Source: Isohypsibius dastychi (lineage: Eukaryota; Tardigrada; Eutardigrada; Parachela; Isohypsibiidae). Taken from it: a stretch of DNA of 10,758 bases. Both the position numbers and the translations under genes were made by a program. Positions within the stretch are counted from its first letter, which is position 1, and each line of letters begins with the position of its first letter. The notes beneath the pieces are model-generated. The model was not told the DNA's origin and ran no database searches. It was given only the letters and a program-made list of their open reading frames with translations. The DNA is taken from the NCBI GenBank assembly GCA_034696485.1, contig JAQIWT010001449.1:1-10758 (forward strand). The letters run 5' to 3'. Shown here piece by piece: positions 8,955 to 10,758 of this stretch.

Positions 8955-9756
8955 TCCTCCACACCATGCAAAACAAGTGCGCCTGTGACTTCCTTCCTCT
9001 CCCTGGATTAAACTTTTCGCATCAGCTCAGCGTACCAGCATTTAATAGCGACGACCGACAGCACGCAAATGCTCCAATTACCAACAACAGGCAACGTAAA
9101 ATAAATGTCAACAAACGGGATTTTAAATGTCGATCGAAAATTAGTCGCTGGGTGCCCATTTTCTCTGTGTGGGCGAAATGTGCCCAGCCAAGATCCCAAC
9201 AATGGATCTCCACTGTTACAAACTCCACCGCGCTTCTCCATTGGGGATAACGGTAGCTCATTGTATCGTATTTTCCAAACTCAGTTCCGGTTGATATATG
9301 TTTTCCTGAATTATGTTGATATTCTCGCGGAGTGCCATACATACTCGTCAAACATGGTGTTGGCCAAACAGCAGCTCAAGGGCATTTCACGATGAGTTTA
9401 GATTGTCGCATGTAAGAAATATGTAACATTGCATTTTCAGATCGTAACCTATGAACACATTGAGAAACTAAGAGCTATACAGGTGTGTGAAAAAAGTAGA
9501 TTAACAAAACTTCAAGATGGTTTAAACGTATCAGTGGAGCCAGAGCATCGAAGGCAGCAGCCGAACTGCTCAATGACCTTTCTTTCTGATTACCGGTAGA
9601 ACGAATCGCCGTATCTAGCCGGATATCGAACGCGCAAAATATTTACAACACGTGTAATGTGTCAAGGGAGATCTTCCGCATAACTGCAGAATTGTAGCTG
9701 ACAGAAGCAAGTCAGATAACACGCTAATGAACGTTGAACTATCATATCTGCCTTCT

Positions 9757-9770
9757 TGGTACCAGTACCA
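9757..9770. promoter_or_regulatory. TGGTAC-CA-GTACCA dyad upstream of the WAP TATA box
   Basis: Two 6-base arms, TGGTAC and GTACCA, are perfect inverted repeats around a 2-base spacer. The dyad lies 30 bases upstream of the TATA box, a place where a dimeric transcription factor could bind. The symmetry is seen directly; the regulatory role is inferred. Confidence 0.3.
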
Positions 9771-9800
9771 TTGTTAAGAAATTTTTCGCACTCATCGAAG

Positions 9801-9808
9801 TATAAATA
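9801..9808 (+). promoter_or_regulatory. TATA box TATAAATA of the WAP gene
   Basis: A clean TATAAATA lies 78 bases before the WAP start codon at 9887. Transcription would be expected about 25-30 bases downstream, near 9830, giving a 5' UTR of roughly 55 bases. TATA promoters are common for strongly or tissue-specifically expressed secreted proteins. Confidence 0.55.
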
Positions 9809-9886
9809 CAGAGCACACCTCCTAAAAATAGGCTGACAATTTCCTCTTTTGAATTTTTAGCAGCAGAATTTTTTGACTGAGCGATA

Positions 9887-10355
9887 ATGGCCACCTGGAT
9901 CACACTCCTTTCCCTCCAACTCATCGCAGTTATCACGATATCCTCTTTCGTCGTGTCTCAACAATATGAGAGCAACGGTAGAATTTTCGATTTGATATCC
10001 TGTTCTTGTTTTACAAAAAGCCAGTTTTTCAGGACAAACCGGAAGAGCTGGATTTTGTCCCAACAGTTTGTTCAACCCGGGATCGTGTGCGGCACTGCTT
10101 TGCATGCCAGAATGCCGGGGTGATTCGGATTGCGGTGGCAGTCAGAAATGTTGCCAGCTATTCTGTTGCGCTTCTTGCGTAGATCCTCTCTCATCACGGC
10201 CGCCAACTCCAAAACCTGGAAGCTGTCCCCCAACGATGCCTGGTGGTGCAGGCACTTGTGCTGAACAATGTGGAGATGACTCTGAATGTACCGGAAGCTT
10301 GAAATGCTGCTACAATGGCTGCGGGCACAGCTGTCAAAGTGCGAGTATGGAATAA
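9887..10355 (+). CDS. Secreted protein with two WAP (four-disulfide core) domains
   Basis: Two exons (9887-9977 and 10033-10355) are split by a 55-base GT-AG intron ending in TTTTTCAG. The phase-1 join rebuilds Gly31 and gives 137 residues. Residues 1-24 are a signal peptide (ITLLSLQLIAVITISSFVV core). WAP domain 1 spans about 37-82 and domain 2 about 91-133. A Pro-rich linker (about 83-90) lies between them, followed by a typical KPGSCP opening. Domain 2 has the standard eight cysteines (95, 106, 110, 116, 122, 123, 127, 131). Domain 1 has ten (39, 49, 54, 58, 64, 70, 71, 75, 76, 79), so Cys49 and Cys76 are extra and may form a fifth disulfide. Known WAP proteins are extracellular; many inhibit proteases or act in antimicrobial defence, and the arthropod versions include crustin-like and SLPI-like forms. 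Which role applies here cannot be told. A TATA box lies upstream and AATAAA downstream. Confidence 0.9.
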
Positions 10356-10433
10356 AACGGCGAACTCGAAACATAAACTCGAACTGTTAATTTTAAACCA
10401 CAGAAACTGAATTTTGCAGATGAGAACAATTTT

Positions 10434-10439
10434 AATAAA
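10434..10439 (+). promoter_or_regulatory. Poly(A) signal AATAAA for the WAP gene
   Basis: A canonical AATAAA lies 79 bases after the WAP stop codon. A second AATAAA (10351-10356) overlaps the stop codon itself and would give an almost absent 3' UTR. The downstream site sits inside TTTAATAAA, which reads ATTAAA on the other strand and so could also serve the convergent CDK gene. Confidence 0.55.
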
Positions 10440-10527
10440 GTTAAGTGAAGAATTGGCCGAATTCAAAACCAAAAACAAATATTGTCAAAAATACAGCTAA
10501 ATGAGAAAAAAACGCTGGAAACTGACC

Positions 10528-10758
10528 TTACATGGCAAGGTTCAGGTCATCATCGATTTCGGTGAAATACTGATGCTTCAGAGCCATGGCAGCCGAGATC
10601 CGTTTTGCGGGATTACAAATCAGGAATTTCTGAAGAAGCTCGATGCCCTGTTCACTTAAATGAGGAACAGAAGCCGCGAAGTCGCCTGGTTGGTAATCAG
10701 GTAATTGTCGATATTCCGGAAGGTTTGTCATTCCGGGCCACATGCTTTCCGTGGGAGT
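10528..10758 (-). CDS. Cyclin-dependent kinase (CDK1/CDK2-like), C-terminal fragment
   Basis: An uninterrupted minus-strand frame of 76 codons plus TAA enters from beyond the right edge, so only the end of the C-lobe is visible. It starts at TPTESMWPGM, the usual LGTP-T-E-x-x-WPG segment of CDKs after the CMGC insert. LPEYR and a PGDF segment follow, then LLQKFLICNPAKRISA (subdomain XI, with the invariant Arg) and a MALKHQYF helix. The protein ends about ten residues later. The order PAKRIS...MAL.H.YF and the short acidic tail resemble CDK1 most closely. WPGMTNLPEY also fits CDK1 of insects, and the LLQKxLxCNP string is reminiscent of CDK5, so the family member is a best guess. ATP-binding and catalytic residues lie outside the window. 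No intron falls in the visible part. Its stop is 172 bases from that of the convergent WAP gene. Confidence 0.92.
   Translation of the reverse strand, partial: TPTESMWPGMTNLPEYRQLPDYQPGDFAASVPHLSEQGIELLQKFLICNPAKRISAAMALKHQYFTEIDDDLNLAM

Larger units (their letters stand above)
8955..9886. other. Divergent intergenic region between SMARCD and the WAP gene
   Basis: These 932 bases hold the start regions of two divergent genes. The last 90 bases contain a TATA box and a dyad for the WAP gene. The SMARCD side shows no TATA box, as expected for a housekeeping promoter. Open stretches at 8939-9250 and 9105-9395 (plus) and 9022-9351 (minus) overlap one another, match nothing I recognise and are probably non-coding. 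A 42-base segment at 9441-9482 is flanked by TTTTCAG and GTGTGT like a tiny exon, but nothing connects to it in frame. Confidence 0.5.

Noticed and set aside
9022-9351. 109-codon minus-strand ORF as an N-terminal exon of SMARCD
   Set aside because: It would need a donor near its middle and an acceptor before 8954 that I cannot place in frame, and it does not resemble BAF60 N-termini. The 9-residue first exon works without it.
10072-10478. Minus-strand ORFs opposite the WAP exon
   Set aside because: They are antisense shadows: the plus strand shows the full WAP cysteine pattern with correct phase.
1-10758. tRNA, rRNA, CRISPR, transposon ends or viral genes
   Set aside because: By eye I found no cloverleaf with a B-box sequence, no spaced repeat array, no long terminal or inverted repeats, and no transposase, integrase or polymerase motifs.

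Overview
The window is nuclear DNA from an invertebrate animal. The genes are split by many GT-AG introns, mostly short (53-300 bases, often 53-64), and intergenic DNA is modest and somewhat AT-rich. The gene set (an allatostatin-C/somatostatin-type receptor, a BAF60 subunit, a CDK and a tandem-WAP secreted protein) points to a protostome. A small, compact ecdysozoan genome such as a tardigrade or small crustacean would fit, but the sequence alone does not settle the lineage.

Layout, left to right. Bases 1-1232 hold no gene I can prove, though a possible exon lies at the very left edge on the minus strand. Bases 1233-2492 (minus) hold a two-exon gene for a secreted, low-complexity, Ser/Glu/Lys-rich protein of unknown family. 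Bases 2493-4147 are intergenic between two divergent genes and contain only weak coding-like scraps. Bases 4148-6367 (plus) hold an eight-exon, 387-residue peptide GPCR of the allatostatin C/somatostatin receptor type; one exon is only 19 nt and carries the DRY motif. Bases 6541-8954 (minus) hold an eleven-exon, 522-residue SMARCD/BAF60 subunit of SWI/SNF. Bases 8955-9886 are intergenic and end in a TATA box. Bases 9887-10355 (plus) hold a two-exon secreted protein with two WAP four-disulfide-core domains. Bases 10528-10758 (minus) hold the last 76 codons of a cyclin-dependent kinase that runs off the right edge.

Organisation. The order is (-) secreted, (+) GPCR, (-) SMARCD, (+) WAP, (-) CDK, so strands strictly alternate. 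This gives two divergent and two convergent pairs. Both convergent pairs have almost the same stop-to-stop gap (173 and 172 bases), so overlapping 3' UTRs are likely. The genes are not obviously linked in function: a membrane neuropeptide receptor, a chromatin remodeller subunit, a cell-cycle kinase and two extracellular proteins. I see no operon, mobile element, CRISPR array, tRNA or rRNA. The splice models for all four multi-exon genes were built by hand from splice signals, reading phase and protein similarity, and every junction keeps frame.
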